Below, in pieces: positions 28,609 to 36,879 of a DNA stretch of 64,000 nucleotides. The DNA is from Idiomarina fontislapidosi (GTDB lineage: Bacteria > Pseudomonadota > Gammaproteobacteria > Enterobacterales > Alteromonadaceae), in NCBI RefSeq assembly GCF_003226255.1, contig NZ_QJST01000007.1, forward strand, positions 1 to 64,000. The letters run 5' to 3'. A program made the position numbers and the translations under genes. Every line of letters starts with the position of its first letter. Position 1 is the first letter of the stretch. The notes below the pieces were generated by a model. That model did no database searches. It was not told the DNA's origin and saw nothing but the letters and a program-made list of their open reading frames with translations.

Positions 28609-29476
28609 ATTGCTGATAAAGCGCCGCATGAGTGGGCATATTGATGTCGACTTCTGCGGCCTTTTTTAATGCGTATCCGGTGAGCGCCTCGATTTCTGTT
28701 TTCCGCTTCGCCTTTACATCCGATAACATCGAGGACTGGTTTGCAGCCGTTGCCTGACAAACGCTTTCGACCAGTGATAGTAATTCACCGGCATTCACCC
28801 AATACCCCAATGCCTCACTTAACGTCACCAACTCGATGACCAGTTGCCGGTATTGTTGTTGGTACTGTTGTGCCAACAACTCACCATTTAGGCACTGATG
28901 AACCGCAGTTAGCGGATTAATAACGCAATTTAGACAGAACTTCTGCCACTGCCGAGTGTTAATATCTGGGTCAAACTCAAGCCGTGTAAACGCAGTGCGC
29001 AATTGTTTACTTAGCAGGCGATGTTTTTTTATATCGCTATCGATCCAGTCAACACCTAACCCTTTGTGCTCTGTGACCTCAGGGCTTCGAGTCACACCTT
29101 GCGTCGTTATCCATGTATAACAAGGGCGCGTGGTGGTTAAATCGACAAGTCCATTATGTGCACAGATGATGGGATATTGTTGTGGGAGCTCAATGCGATC
29201 CAGCTCTGTGAACACGTTAACAAGATCGTACGTTTTAACCGCAATAAACACTGCGTGTATCGCGCTTATATCACTCGGATCGGCGAAAGGGATGGCGCAA
29301 GCCTCAACCTTATTGGATTGATAACCACGAAACTGGTAGCGCAGGTAACTGTCGGTTGCTGACTTTTTACGAGGTAAAGTAACCAAAGGGAGATTAGCCT
29401 GTTGCCACTGATAGGCAACCAGTTGACCGATAGCGCCCGCGCCCATCAATAGCATCGTAGAGTGACTATCGGTCAT
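28586..29476 (-). CDS. panE: 2-dehydropantoate 2-reductase
   Basis: The 296-aa NADPH-dependent ketopantoate reductase makes pantoate for coenzyme A synthesis. The Rossmann motif GAGAIG is at the start (about residues 12-17), and the catalytic lysine and substrate region appear as [19 protein letters not shown]. The start ATG at 29476 has an unusually strong purine run (GGGGGG) 4 bases upstream; the upstream in-frame ATG at 29494 lies further inside ampG. It overlaps ampG by 11 bases and ribBX by 23 bases at the other end. It is the last gene of yajG-ppi-ampG-panE. Confidence 0.9.
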   Translation of the reverse strand: MTDSHSTMLLMGAGAIGQLVAYQWQQANLPLVTLPRKKSATDSYLRYQFRGYQSNKVEACAIPFADPSDISAIHAVFIAVKTYDLVNVFTELDRIELPQQYPIICAHNGLVDLTTTRPCYTWITTQGVTRSPEVTEHKGLGVDWIDSDIKKHRLLSKQLRTAFTRLEFDPDINTRQWQKFCLNCVINPLTAVHQCLNGELLAQQYQQQYRQLVIELVTLSEALGYWVNAGELLSLVESVCQATAANQSSMLSDVKAKRKTEIEALTGYALKKAAEVDINMPTHAALYQQFNQLYLR

Positions 29477-30791
29477 TTGCCCCCCAGTGAGCATAGTAGC
29501 TGCGCTTTAAATAACCCAGCAGCAATAAGCTCGGTAATATCGCTAAACTGGTCAGCACAAAAAACAGACTCCAATTGCCATCAAGTTTATCAACTAACAC
29601 GCCACTGTATGCCGATAGGGTCGTTCGACCAAAGGTGCTCAATGAGGCGAGCAGTGCATATTGGGTTGCAGTAAATGTGCGATCACACAAGAAGCTGATG
29701 AAGCCGACGAATGCAACTGTTGACCACGCGCTGGTAAAGCCATCGACCAGCACTGCCGCTAGAAATAAGTGTTCGCTTGGACCGACATTGGCTATCCAAG
29801 CAAACATCAGATTTGAGCCTGCCATAGCAATACCGGCGATAAGCAACCCTTTGAATTGCCCAATACGTAGGGTAACCAACCCTCCGAGTAGCGAAAATAT
29901 AATGGTTATCCACCAGGTTACCAATTTTGAATAGGTGCCAATTTGCTCGTTCGAAAAACCGATTTCTTTGTAGAACACGATGGACATACGCCCTAAAAAG
30001 GCCTCGCCTATTTTAAACAGAAAAACAAATAATAAGATCTGCATTGCGAGTTTGACGCCATTGCGTTTAAAGAAAGAGCTAATCGGTTCAACAATGACGG
30101 TACTGACACGCTTGACAAGGGATAAGGTTGCGATTGTTTCGGCTTTGACTTGGGTGTAGCGCGCTGGTTTAAGCACTAACGTCACTGTTGCTAGCGCAAG
30201 CATCAGTGCCGCAAGCACAATATAGGCATCTTGCCACTGCCATGTTGTACCATCGACGAGTAGAAATGGGATGGCACCTAGCCCCGCGTAGCCACTCCAC
30301 CAGCCCGATGTTGCCATAGCCGCTCCCGCGCTTTGCATACGGCCCTCAGACTCAGAAAAGGTTTCTATTCGGTACGCATCAATGGCGATATCTTGGGTAG
30401 CAGAACTGACCGCGATGAGTAAGGCGGTGATACCGACTAAGTGTAAGTTATCTGCAATCGACAATGTTGATATAAAAATACACAGCGCTGCAATGGTTAC
30501 TTGGCAGAGTACAATCCAACTTCTGCGTTGGCCAAGCCAGCGATGGAGAAGGGGCAGTTTGACACTGTCGACGATAGGCGACCAAAGGAAATTAACGGAG
30601 TATACCGCGAACACAGCGCCAAAATAGCCAATAACAGAGCGACTGAGCCCTGCTTCTTGCAGCCATGCTGATAGGGCAGAGCCAATCATGACCCAAGGGA
30701 AGCCGCTTGATAGCGCTAAGAAAAAGAGCGCTATCACACGCGGCTGGCGATATACCTTGAGGTCAGTTATTAACGTGTGTTGCTCGCTCAT
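29466..30791 (-). CDS. ampG: AmpG-family muropeptide permease (MFS)
   Basis: The 441-aa protein has about twelve to fourteen hydrophobic segments. Its N-terminus (FFLALSSGFPWVMIGSALSA, then WLQEAGLSRSVIGYFGAVFA) and SSATQDIAIDAYRIE are AmpG hallmarks. AmpG imports anhydro-muropeptides for peptidoglycan recycling. The yajG neighbour supports the call, since yajG-ampG is an operon in E. coli. It overlaps the upstream peptidyl-prolyl isomerase gene as ATGA, and panE starts within its end. Confidence 0.88.
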   Translation of the reverse strand: MSEQHTLITDLKVYRQPRVIALFFLALSSGFPWVMIGSALSAWLQEAGLSRSVIGYFGAVFAVYSVNFLWSPIVDSVKLPLLHRWLGQRRSWIVLCQVTIAALCIFISTLSIADNLHLVGITALLIAVSSATQDIAIDAYRIETFSESEGRMQSAGAAMATSGWWSGYAGLGAIPFLLVDGTTWQWQDAYIVLAALMLALATVTLVLKPARYTQVKAETIATLSLVKRVSTVIVEPISSFFKRNGVKLAMQILLFVFLFKIGEAFLGRMSIVFYKEIGFSNEQIGTYSKLVTWWITIIFSLLGGLVTLRIGQFKGLLIAGIAMAGSNLMFAWIANVGPSEHLFLAAVLVDGFTSAWSTVAFVGFISFLCDRTFTATQYALLASLSTFGRTTLSAYSGVLVDKLDGNWSLFFVLTSLAILPSLLLLGYLKRSYYAHWGANDR

Positions 30792-31375
30792 TGCGGCACA
30801 ATTTCAACGCGCTTTAACACGGGCGGGGTGGCCGGCACATCACGCCATCCGGTTTTTTCGTCAAATGGCAACGATTCTAGCGCCGCTAGCTTCTCCAGCA
30901 CGTCCAAACCTGTAGTAATACGTCCGAACACGGTATAACCCCAGTCACCATCATCGGGATCTAACGAGGTATTATCATTTAGATTAAAGTAGAACTGCCG
31001 AGTTGCGGTATGTGGCTTACGTTCGCGTGCCATGGCAATAGTGCCGTAGCTATTCAAGAGGCCGTTACCCGCTTCGTTCACGATAGTCTCAAAGCTCGGC
31101 TTGTCCGAAAAGTCGGCATCATAGCCACCACCTTGAATGACGAAACCAGGCACCAACCGATGAAAAATTGTCTCGTTGTATTGTGCCTTCGCTACATAAC
31201 GAAGGAAGTTAGCTACGGTAATGGGGGCCGCTTCGCGGTTAAGTTCAACCGTTATGTTCCCCTCAGAAGTCACAAAAATAACTTTTGGGAACGGGTTGTC
31301 CGGTTGCACTTGTGCTTGAGCAGTTGGATTGACTAGCACGAAGAAGCAGGCGAGAAACGCAATAATGATTTTCAT
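30788..31375 (-). CDS. Periplasmic cyclophilin-type peptidyl-prolyl cis-trans isomerase
   Basis: The 195-aa protein has a signal peptide (about 1-21, ending TAQA) and a single cyclophilin domain. Active-site residues of the bacterial PpiA/PpiB group are visible in FHRLVPGFVIQGGG, GTIAMARE and FYFNLNDN. It catalyses proline isomerisation during folding of exported proteins. It lies between yajG and ampG with a 2-bp gap and an ATGA overlap, so it belongs to that envelope-related operon. The choice between the ppiA and other paralogue names is not clear. Confidence 0.9.
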   Translation of the reverse strand: MKIIIAFLACFFVLVNPTAQAQVQPDNPFPKVIFVTSEGNITVELNREAAPITVANFLRYVAKAQYNETIFHRLVPGFVIQGGGYDADFSDKPSFETIVNEAGNGLLNSYGTIAMARERKPHTATRQFYFNLNDNTSLDPDDGDWGYTVFGRITTGLDVLEKLAALESLPFDEKTGWRDVPATPPVLKRVEIVPQ

Positions 31376-31377
31376 AG

Positions 31378-31938
31378 TTAACCTCGGGGATCCATCAAAC
31401 GTAACTGGGGATCATTAGCTACATCATTGAGTACTTGTTGTAATAGCCGTTTAAACTCTCTCTCTATAGTCGCTTCGTCTGGATTAGAGACACCTTCCGA
31501 GGTACTGGTTCCAGTAAATGTACGAGCAAACGACCGATTCATGCGTTGTGCTTCTACACGGATATTTAATTGATAATCCAGTTGATATTTCAACGCCGTT
31601 TCGGTGTGTTCCACGACTGCCTTATTAACCGATACGTACCAGTTCAAATCGCCTTGTCCGCTCACAATTCCCGACTGCTGAAATGCTTGCTTGACGATCT
31701 CGTTTAACGGCTGTGACAGCGCCGAAAACGCATTAGCTTTTTGTGTGTCTCGGTCGATGTGCCGGTATAAATAGCTGTGGGGGCGCTTATCTTGCACACT
31801 GAGGCGTGACACGCTGCCTGAAAGTTGTGATGTGATTGTCGGTGGTTCAACAATAAGATCGGAGTCAATCGTCGAACATCCACTGATAGTCATCAATGCA
31901 ACGGCCGAGAGTGCTGTGAGCTTTATTAAGTGACGCAT
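31378..31938 (-). CDS. yajG: YajG-family outer-membrane lipoprotein
   Basis: The 186-aa protein has a lipoprotein signal with lipobox ISGC (C21). Its body matches the YajG family in length and pattern, with an FKRLLQQVLNDVANDPQL-like C-terminal helix. Function is unknown, but E. coli yajG also precedes ampG. It heads the minus-strand yajG-ppi-ampG-panE operon. Its promoter would lie in the 144-bp divergent gap with the KAS III gene. Confidence 0.83.
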   Translation of the reverse strand: MRHLIKLTALSAVALMTISGCSTIDSDLIVEPPTITSQLSGSVSRLSVQDKRPHSYLYRHIDRDTQKANAFSALSQPLNEIVKQAFQQSGIVSGQGDLNWYVSVNKAVVEHTETALKYQLDYQLNIRVEAQRMNRSFARTFTGTSTSEGVSNPDEATIEREFKRLLQQVLNDVANDPQLRLMDPRG

Positions 31939-32082
31939 GGCTTCCTCGTTTTATTCATTCACGTAACACAGTTTCATGCTATCATACGGTAAAATTATGC
32001 CTTGCAAAAATGCTTTACTGATATTCAGCAAAGCGATACGGTGTCGAGGCAACGCGTTGTCAATGAAGTTAAAGGTTTTGTC

Positions 32083-33171
32083 GTGAAAAAATACGCAGAA
32101 ATTACAGGATGGGGAAAGTGCTTACCGCCAGCAGTCATGACGAATGACGACTTGGCTACATTTTTAGATACCTCGGATGAGTGGATTGTCACGCGAACTG
32201 GAATTTCAGAGCGACGCGTCAGTCATGTCGGAACATCTAAGCTGGCGACGGTTGCTGCTCAGAACGCGTTAGCTGCCGCTGGGTTAGATGCTGAAGAAAT
32301 CGATCTGATTATCGTTGGCACCTGTACCCCCGATGAAGTTATCCCGAACGTGGCATCAGCCGTGCAACAAAATATCGGTGCACCCAATGCAGCAGCCTTT
32401 GATTTAAACGCGGCTTGCAGCAGCTTTTTATATGCCATGCATGTCGCTACGCAAGCCATTCAAACCGGTGCGCACAAGAAAGTCTTGCTGATCGGTGCTG
32501 AACGCTTAACGCGTATTTTGGACTGGACCAAACGTGAGAGTGCGGTGCTGTTTGGTGATGGTGCTGGCGCGATGGTGTTAGAAGCCAGCGACGAAGAAGT
32601 TGGATTACTCGCTAGCCACATTAGCTGTGATGCCGATGCGCGCGATGTATTGAGTCTCGACTTTGGTTTGAGCTTTGACCGTTTTGGGTTTGACGGCATT
32701 ATGCAGTTCGACTTTGTTGGTCAAGAGATCTTTAAGCGGGCAGTGAAGGGAATGAATGCGGCGGTCGAAAAGGTATTTGAGCAAACGGGCTTAAGCACCG
32801 AAGACGTCGATGCCTTGATTCCGCATCAAGCGAATAAACGTTTAATCGATTACCTTGCGAAGTTATGTAAAGTACCTTCTGAGAAAACCGTAATTAATAT
32901 TCAAAACTACGGCAATACATCTTCGGCAACGTTGCCCATCGCGTTTTGTGAAGCGGTAGAAAACGGCACAGTTAAACCGGGTGACACCATCGTGTCAGCG
33001 GTGTTTGGTGGCGGTCTGACTTGTGGCGCGGGCTTGATTCGTTGGGGACAGCGAGTTACACCGGTCAACCCACCCACGTTTGAACTTGAGCCGAGTGAGC
33101 TGAGCGCACTGGATATGATTGTGCCGATGCATGAAAAAACCGCAGCGGCTTGGGCTAAGCGAGAAAAGTAA
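32083..33171 (+). CDS. Beta-ketoacyl-ACP synthase III family protein (FabH-like)
   Basis: The 362-aa thiolase-fold condensing enzyme has the KAS III catalytic triad C112 (LNAACSSFLYA), H248 (IPHQANKRL) and N278 (NYGNTSS). KAS III enzymes condense acyl-CoA with malonyl-ACP. The protein is about 40 residues longer than E. coli FabH (317), with an extra C-terminal tail, and is not next to plsX/fabD, so it is probably a second KAS III with a special role. The GTG start at 32083, preceded by AAAGG, begins KKYAEITGWGKCLPP; the in-frame ATG at 32002 gives an uncharacteristic 27-residue extension. It is followed by a hairpin-T-run and an enoyl-CoA isomerase gene. Confidence 0.87.
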   Translation: MKKYAEITGWGKCLPPAVMTNDDLATFLDTSDEWIVTRTGISERRVSHVGTSKLATVAAQNALAAAGLDAEEIDLIIVGTCTPDEVIPNVASAVQQNIGAPNAAAFDLNAACSSFLYAMHVATQAIQTGAHKKVLLIGAERLTRILDWTKRESAVLFGDGAGAMVLEASDEEVGLLASHISCDADARDVLSLDFGLSFDRFGFDGIMQFDFVGQEIFKRAVKGMNAAVEKVFEQTGLSTEDVDALIPHQANKRLIDYLAKLCKVPSEKTVINIQNYGNTSSATLPIAFCEAVENGTVKPGDTIVSAVFGGGLTCGAGLIRWGQRVTPVNPPTFELEPSELSALDMIVPMHEKTAAAWAKREK

Positions 33172-33220
33172 TTTCATCCATTGAACTGAAATAGCGCTGA
33201 TCTTGTGCTGAAAAGCTGAT

Positions 33221-33263
33221 AGTCTCGTGAGAGTGGTACAACCAGTTTCATGAGACTTTTTTT
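33221..33263 (+). terminator. Hairpin with T-run directly before the next start codon
   Basis: AGTCTCGTGA (33221-33230) pairs with TCATGAGACT (33248-33257) through ten pairs including one G-T, leaving a 17-nt loop, and leads into seven Ts (33257-33263). It is well placed as a terminator of the KAS III gene, but the T-run ends exactly at the ATG of the isomerase gene. It may instead act as an attenuator or a translation-blocking stem. Confidence 0.6.
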
Positions 33264-34010
33264 ATGACAGAACAACATATAATTATCGATAAAAAGCCCA
33301 GCGTCGTTACCATAAGGCTCAATCGACCCGACAAGAAGAATGCCTTTACCCAACAAATGTACTCGGAAGCAACGGCGGCACTCAAAGCGGCCGACGAAGA
33401 CGAAAGCATCAAAGTCGTGGTATTTGAGGGAAGCGGAGATAGTTTCTCTGCGGGTAATGATTTGAATGACTTTCTTGCTATTGAGTCATTGGACGAGACC
33501 GCGCCTCCATTTAAATTCCTGCACTTATTGAACAAAGTCAATGTGACCATTGTTGCCAAAGTCAATGGTTTAGCAATCGGTATTGGCACAACCTTGTTGC
33601 TTCATTGCGACCTAGTGTATAGCGCGGATAATGCGATCTTTGCGTTGCCTTTCGTACAGCTCGGACTATTACCTGAGGCGGGCTCTAGCCTGTTGTTGCC
33701 ACGTATTATGGGACACCAACGTGCCTCCGAACTGCTCTTGTTGGGCGACACGTTCTCATCCGATAAGGCACATCACTATGGTTTAGTGAATGAGGTAGCG
33801 TCAGCGAATGACTTGGATCAGCGCGTTGAACAGGTGGTTTCGCATTTAGTAAAACAGTCACGAAATGCATTACGGACCTCTAAGAAGTTGATAAAAACTG
33901 AATCAGATACAGTGTCAGAACGTATCAGTCTCGAGGCGGGATACTTTGCTAAGGCGCTGAGCTCTGATACAGCAAAGCAAGCAATCGCGGCTAAACTGAA
34001 GAAAAACTAG
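33264..34010 (+). CDS. Enoyl-CoA hydratase/isomerase family, probably delta3-delta2-enoyl-CoA isomerase
   Basis: The 248-aa crotonase-fold protein has the oxyanion-hole segments FSAGNDL (61-67) and NGLAIGIG (101-108). At the first catalytic position of hydratases (the E of PEI in crotonase) it has valine (PFVQLG). A glutamate appears in LGLLPEAGSS (E138), the arrangement seen in peroxisomal-type enoyl-CoA isomerases (PEGCSS). The second hydratase glutamate position is kept (E156 in ASELLLLG). Isomerase activity on unsaturated fatty acyl-CoA is therefore the better call. No Shine-Dalgarno precedes the ATG, which follows a T-run and hairpin. Confidence 0.8.
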   Translation: MTEQHIIIDKKPSVVTIRLNRPDKKNAFTQQMYSEATAALKAADEDESIKVVVFEGSGDSFSAGNDLNDFLAIESLDETAPPFKFLHLLNKVNVTIVAKVNGLAIGIGTTLLLHCDLVYSADNAIFALPFVQLGLLPEAGSSLLLPRIMGHQRASELLLLGDTFSSDKAHHYGLVNEVASANDLDQRVEQVVSHLVKQSRNALRTSKKLIKTESDTVSERISLEAGYFAKALSSDTAKQAIAAKLKKN

Positions 34011-34075
34011 GCAGTCAGCGCACTGGGGCTTGTTTACCTTAGCCGAGTGCGCGATAATGCCGTTTCACGAGTTAT

Positions 34076-34188
34076 GGTGACCCTGCGGGTCCCCTCGCGA
34101 CACTAACTGGCAAACCCGGTCAGGCCCGGAAGGGAGCAGCCGTAGTCGGGGATGTGGGCGCCGAGGTGTGGCTGGTAGGGTCGCCACC
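34076..34188 (+). ncRNA. ffs: Signal recognition particle RNA (4.5S RNA)
   Basis: The 113-nt RNA has the invariant SRP domain IV core GGTCAGGCCCGGAAGGGAGC with its GGAA tetraloop and the asymmetric loop bases, and long terminal pairing between GGTGACCCT (34076-34084) and the AGGGTCGCCACC region (34177-34188). It binds Ffh and directs ribosomes making membrane proteins to FtsY. Ends are inferred from the closing helix. It fills the gap between the isomerase gene and the convergent HDAC gene; no T-rich terminator is obvious after it. Confidence 0.95.
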
Positions 34189-34193
34189 CCCCT

Positions 34194-35105
34194 TTATTCT
34201 GTTGTATCCCATACATGATGGCTGGCTCTGAGTAGTTGCGCATGAGCGAGGATCAAGCGCGATAGGTTACGCTGATAGCCTCCGCCTATAACTGCCGCTA
34301 CACTGATCCCGTGTTGCTTTGCGTAGTCTAAAACAAAGTGGTCCCGAGCATAAATTCCCTCTATTGAGATATCCAAGTGACCTAAGTCATCGCGACGATA
34401 AATGTCTACGCCGGCATCGTATAAAATCAGATCGGGTTTAACATCACTGACCAGCGACGTTAATGTGCGCTGCACGACTTCAAGGTAGTGCGCATCTTGC
34501 GTGCCCTTGGGCAATGCAATATCGAGATCGGACTCTGCCTTGGTGAACGGAAAATTTCGTTCTCCGTGAATTGAGCAGGTAAATATATTGGCATGCTCTT
34601 TAAGCAGTACTGCAGTGCCGTCACCTTGATGCACATCGGTATCAAATACCAATATCTTTAAGCTAGGATTTTCTTGGCTCGCAAGCAAAGCGCTAATAGC
34701 TAAGTCGTTAATCAAACAAAAACCGCTACCCCAGTCATGATGCGCATGGTGATAACCACCCGAAAAGTGAATCGCGATGCCACTGCGCAATGCGGTTTTT
34801 ACGGTTTCGAATGTGCCGCCCGCTGAAGTGAGTGTGCGTGTCAGTAGTTGCGTTGACCAAGGAAATCCGACTTTGCGCCACTCTTTCTTATCGAATTGAT
34901 AGTTAATCAACTTATTTATATATTCGTCGCTATGTGCGATCGATACCTGAGACCATGTCAGTGGTTGTGGTCGGATAAACTGGTCGTTATTGGCGCCATG
35001 AGCCAATGCCCATTGATAAAGCAACTGATATTTTTGAATCGGGTAACGGTGTCGCTCAGGTAAGTCGAGATCGCTGTAGATAGCGTCATAAATAAAAGGG
35101 ACCAT
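34194..35105 (-). CDS. Histone-deacetylase superfamily metal-dependent amidohydrolase
   Basis: The 303-aa protein has the HDAC/acetoin utilisation/acetylpolyamine amidohydrolase fold. The paired histidines (GGYHHAHHDWGSGFCLIND, H119/H120 and H122/H123) and the zinc ligands DTDVHQGDGT (D157, H159) are present, as is the distal aspartate in YDAGVDIYRRDDLG. Bacterial members hydrolyse acetylated amines; the substrate here cannot be assigned. The start lies 3 bases after priC, so the two form an operon. Its 3' end abuts the SRP RNA gene (about 6 bp). Confidence 0.85.
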   Translation of the reverse strand: MVPFIYDAIYSDLDLPERHRYPIQKYQLLYQWALAHGANNDQFIRPQPLTWSQVSIAHSDEYINKLINYQFDKKEWRKVGFPWSTQLLTRTLTSAGGTFETVKTALRSGIAIHFSGGYHHAHHDWGSGFCLINDLAISALLASQENPSLKILVFDTDVHQGDGTAVLLKEHANIFTCSIHGERNFPFTKAESDLDIALPKGTQDAHYLEVVQRTLTSLVSDVKPDLILYDAGVDIYRRDDLGHLDISIEGIYARDHFVLDYAKQHGISVAAVIGGGYQRNLSRLILAHAQLLRASHHVWDTTE

Positions 35106-35107
35106 GG

Positions 35108-35620
35108 TTAGCCTTCGTCCATTATCTGGATTTGTTTTTCAACCTCATTAATCGCTGTTTGGCAGCGGCTCAAACGTTTCTGATATGCTTGGGCTTGTGT
35201 GAGGTCGCCCGCTTTCTGGAAGCCGTCCACTTTATTTTGTAGGCGTACCTCATACTGTCTATATTTCGCTAAAGTGCGATGCAGGTGACCGTGCTTGACC
35301 TCTTGGTGAGCGCGTTGGTCAAATTCAGCGTCAGGCGGTCGACTATTTTGTAGCAGCGAACTCAAAGAAAGTACCTGTTCGCTAATTCGTTGTGCTAAAT
35401 ACTGCTTTCTCTCGTTATCCCGAGTTGTTAGTAACTTATTAACTAATTGCTCAGTTTCATCAATGTAGGCTTCGGCGAAATGCGACCTTGTGGTGAACAG
35501 GTTCTCCGCAAACCATTGCTCTGCAAAGCGTTTATTCTTTTTTTGCTGATCAAATGCTTGCGCACGCTGCCGTAATAGCGCCAAAGTGCTTTTAAATTGT
35601 TGCAAAGATGTAGTCGCCAT
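35108..35620 (-). CDS. priC: PriC-like primosomal replication protein N''
   Basis: The 170-aa, highly charged, helical protein follows the PriC pattern: LALLRQRAQAFD at the N-terminus, LFTTRSHFAEAYIDE, then HRTLAKYRQYEVRLQNKV, and a C-terminal AYQKRLSRCQTAINEVEKQI. PriC loads DnaB helicase at stalled forks with gaps. The family is divergent, so the call rests on the pattern of conserved Arg and hydrophobic positions rather than a catalytic motif. It is upstream of the HDAC-family gene with a 2-bp gap. Confidence 0.75.
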   Translation of the reverse strand: MATTSLQQFKSTLALLRQRAQAFDQQKKNKRFAEQWFAENLFTTRSHFAEAYIDETEQLVNKLLTTRDNERKQYLAQRISEQVLSLSSLLQNSRPPDAEFDQRAHQEVKHGHLHRTLAKYRQYEVRLQNKVDGFQKAGDLTQAQAYQKRLSRCQTAINEVEKQIQIMDEG

Positions 35621-35742
35621 AATGTGCCGTAATGTTGCGGTTTTTCAGCATTCTACCTAAATTTAAGTGAGTATGCTTTTTAACAATAGAGAGACCGAAC
35701 GGGTTAAATTGTTTAAATAACGTTGAAATTTGTAACCGAGTG

Positions 35743-35770
35743 TTGTTCGTCGATCAAAAAGTGATACTAT
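35743..35770 (+). promoter_or_regulatory. Possible promoter of the TonB2 operon
   Basis: TTGTTC (35743-35748) and TACTAT (35765-35770) are 16 bp apart, on the correct side of priC. If used, it gives an untranslated leader of about 310 nt before the DUF3450 gene. No convincing Fur box (paired GATAAT-type hexamers) overlaps it. Confidence 0.4.
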
Positions 35771-35774
35771 GCGA

Positions 35775-36090
35775 GATAGGGTTCAGCTAAATAAAACTCT
35801 ATATTAATAGTGAATAAGCTGAACACTTGATTGACAGGAAGTTACCGCTCGTAGCGGCTGGAAATGAATTCCGTTGGTAACATGGATAAGCGTCGCACGG
35901 CTATCATAACGCAGTTAACGCTGTTTCATCAGGTTGACAGCGTATGGTCATCGTGGGAATATTCCTGTGAATGTACGCGCTTTTTATGGTTGCGTACGCG
36001 GATAGAATTTAATCTTTTCGTCACTCAATAAACTGGTGTTTCACGTTATTTAACGTTGGAGCGGAAGTTAATTCAAATTGGTTGGGAACT
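35775..36090 (+). other. Long structured leader upstream of the TonB2 operon
   Basis: This part of the 470-bp gap between priC and the DUF3450 gene is rich in potential RNA hairpins. GTTCAGCT (35781-35788) pairs with AGCTGAAC (35817-35824). GTTACC/GGTAAC (35841-35846 with 35876-35881) encloses two hairpins, CCGCT/AGCGG and GGAA/TTCC, as a three-way junction. ACGCTGT (35918-35924) pairs with ACAGCGT (35937-35943), and GTACGC (35973-35978) with GCGTAC (35992-35997). No known riboswitch (cobalamin box, TPP, FMN) was recognised. A 49-codon ORF runs through its second half. Role unknown; a regulatory leader RNA is the inference. Confidence 0.45.
35882..36031 (+). CDS. Unrecognised 49-codon ORF in the TonB2 leader
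   Basis: An ATG at 35882 opens 49 sense codons ending TAA at 36029-36031. The product starts MDKRRTAIITQLTLFHQ, is basic at the N-terminus, and carries four Trp and two Cys in its second half. No Shine-Dalgarno is obvious; the ATG sits at the foot of the predicted GTTACC/GGTAAC stem. Nothing similar is known to me. It could be a small protein, a regulatory upstream ORF, or a chance frame through structured RNA, which is the conservative reading. Confidence 0.25.
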   Translation: MDKRRTAIITQLTLFHQVDSVWSSWEYSCECTRFLWLRTRIEFNLFVTQ

Positions 36091-36879
36091 ATGACCAAAG
36101 TAATCAAGAGAACCAAACTCGCCGCAGCCCTTATGGGCGCAATGGCGGTTGCTGGCACCAGCGTTGCTGCTGCACAGCAAGTTGATGTAGCTAAGCTACA
36201 GAAAGAAGAGCAGCAGATCTTGAATGCACAAGAGCAATCACAGAAAAAGATTGATTCTCTGTATGAGCAAAGCCAAGATTTGTTGATTGAGTATCGCTCT
36301 GTTGTTGCTGAATACGAGAACCTCAAGGTCTACAACGACCACGTGGCTCGTTTGGTTGCTGACCAGCAGTCGAACATCGATTCACTTCAGCGTCAGATCG
36401 ACACCATTGAAGAAACCAAGCAAGGCGTGGTTCCTTTGATGTATGAAATGATCGACGCGTTGGAAGAATTCGTACAGCTCGATATTCCAATTCACAAAGA
36501 AAAGCGTTTAGAGCGCGTTGAACGTCTTCGCGATATCATGGGTAACGCGAACGTCTCTACGTCTGAGCAGTTCCGTCAAATCATCGAAGCTTACCAAGCA
36601 GAGATGGACTACGGACAAATGCTTAACGCTTATCAGGGTAACCTGAACGTCGACGGTGAAGAAGTTGCCGTAGACTTTTTCCACATGGGTCGCGTTGTCT
36701 TCGCAGCACAGTCTTTAGACTTGAAAAATGCGTGGTTGTACAACAAAGACTCTAACGAGTGGACTAAGTTGGAAGACGAGTTCGTGAATCCTCTTACCAC
36801 AGCGATTCGTATGTCACGTAAGCAAACTGCTTACGATCTGGTGAAACTTCCAGTATTCGCAGCGGAGAGTGCAGAATGA
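36091..36879 (+). CDS. DUF3450 periplasmic protein of the TonB2 cluster
   Basis: The 262-aa protein has a signal peptide (about 1-28, SVAAAQ) and then a long coiled coil (about 35-120) followed by a compact C-terminal part (LVKLP near the end), the DUF3450 family. It begins the operon DUF3450-ttpC-exbB2-exbD2-tonB2-TPR known from Vibrio and Shewanella relatives, in which its exact role is not established. The ATG at 36091 with a TGGGA Shine-Dalgarno 5 bases ahead is used; an in-frame TTG at 36082 is also possible. It overlaps the next gene as ATGA. Confidence 0.87.
   Translation: MTKVIKRTKLAAALMGAMAVAGTSVAAAQQVDVAKLQKEEQQILNAQEQSQKKIDSLYEQSQDLLIEYRSVVAEYENLKVYNDHVARLVADQQSNIDSLQRQIDTIEETKQGVVPLMYEMIDALEEFVQLDIPIHKEKRLERVERLRDIMGNANVSTSEQFRQIIEAYQAEMDYGQMLNAYQGNLNVDGEEVAVDFFHMGRVVFAAQSLDLKNAWLYNKDSNEWTKLEDEFVNPLTTAIRMSRKQTAYDLVKLPVFAAESAE

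Noticed and set aside
35700-36090. Fur box or cobalamin riboswitch for the TonB2 operon
   Set aside because: No run of GATAAT-like hexamers and no conserved B12-box was found in the region.
36082-36090. TTG start for the DUF3450 gene
   Set aside because: The ATG three codons later has a closer Shine-Dalgarno and a normal signal-peptide start.
36021-36326. 101-codon minus-strand ORF at the start of the DUF3450 gene
   Set aside because: It lies opposite a coiled-coil coding region; its Cys/Ser-rich sequence reflects the reverse of Gln/Glu/Ala codons.
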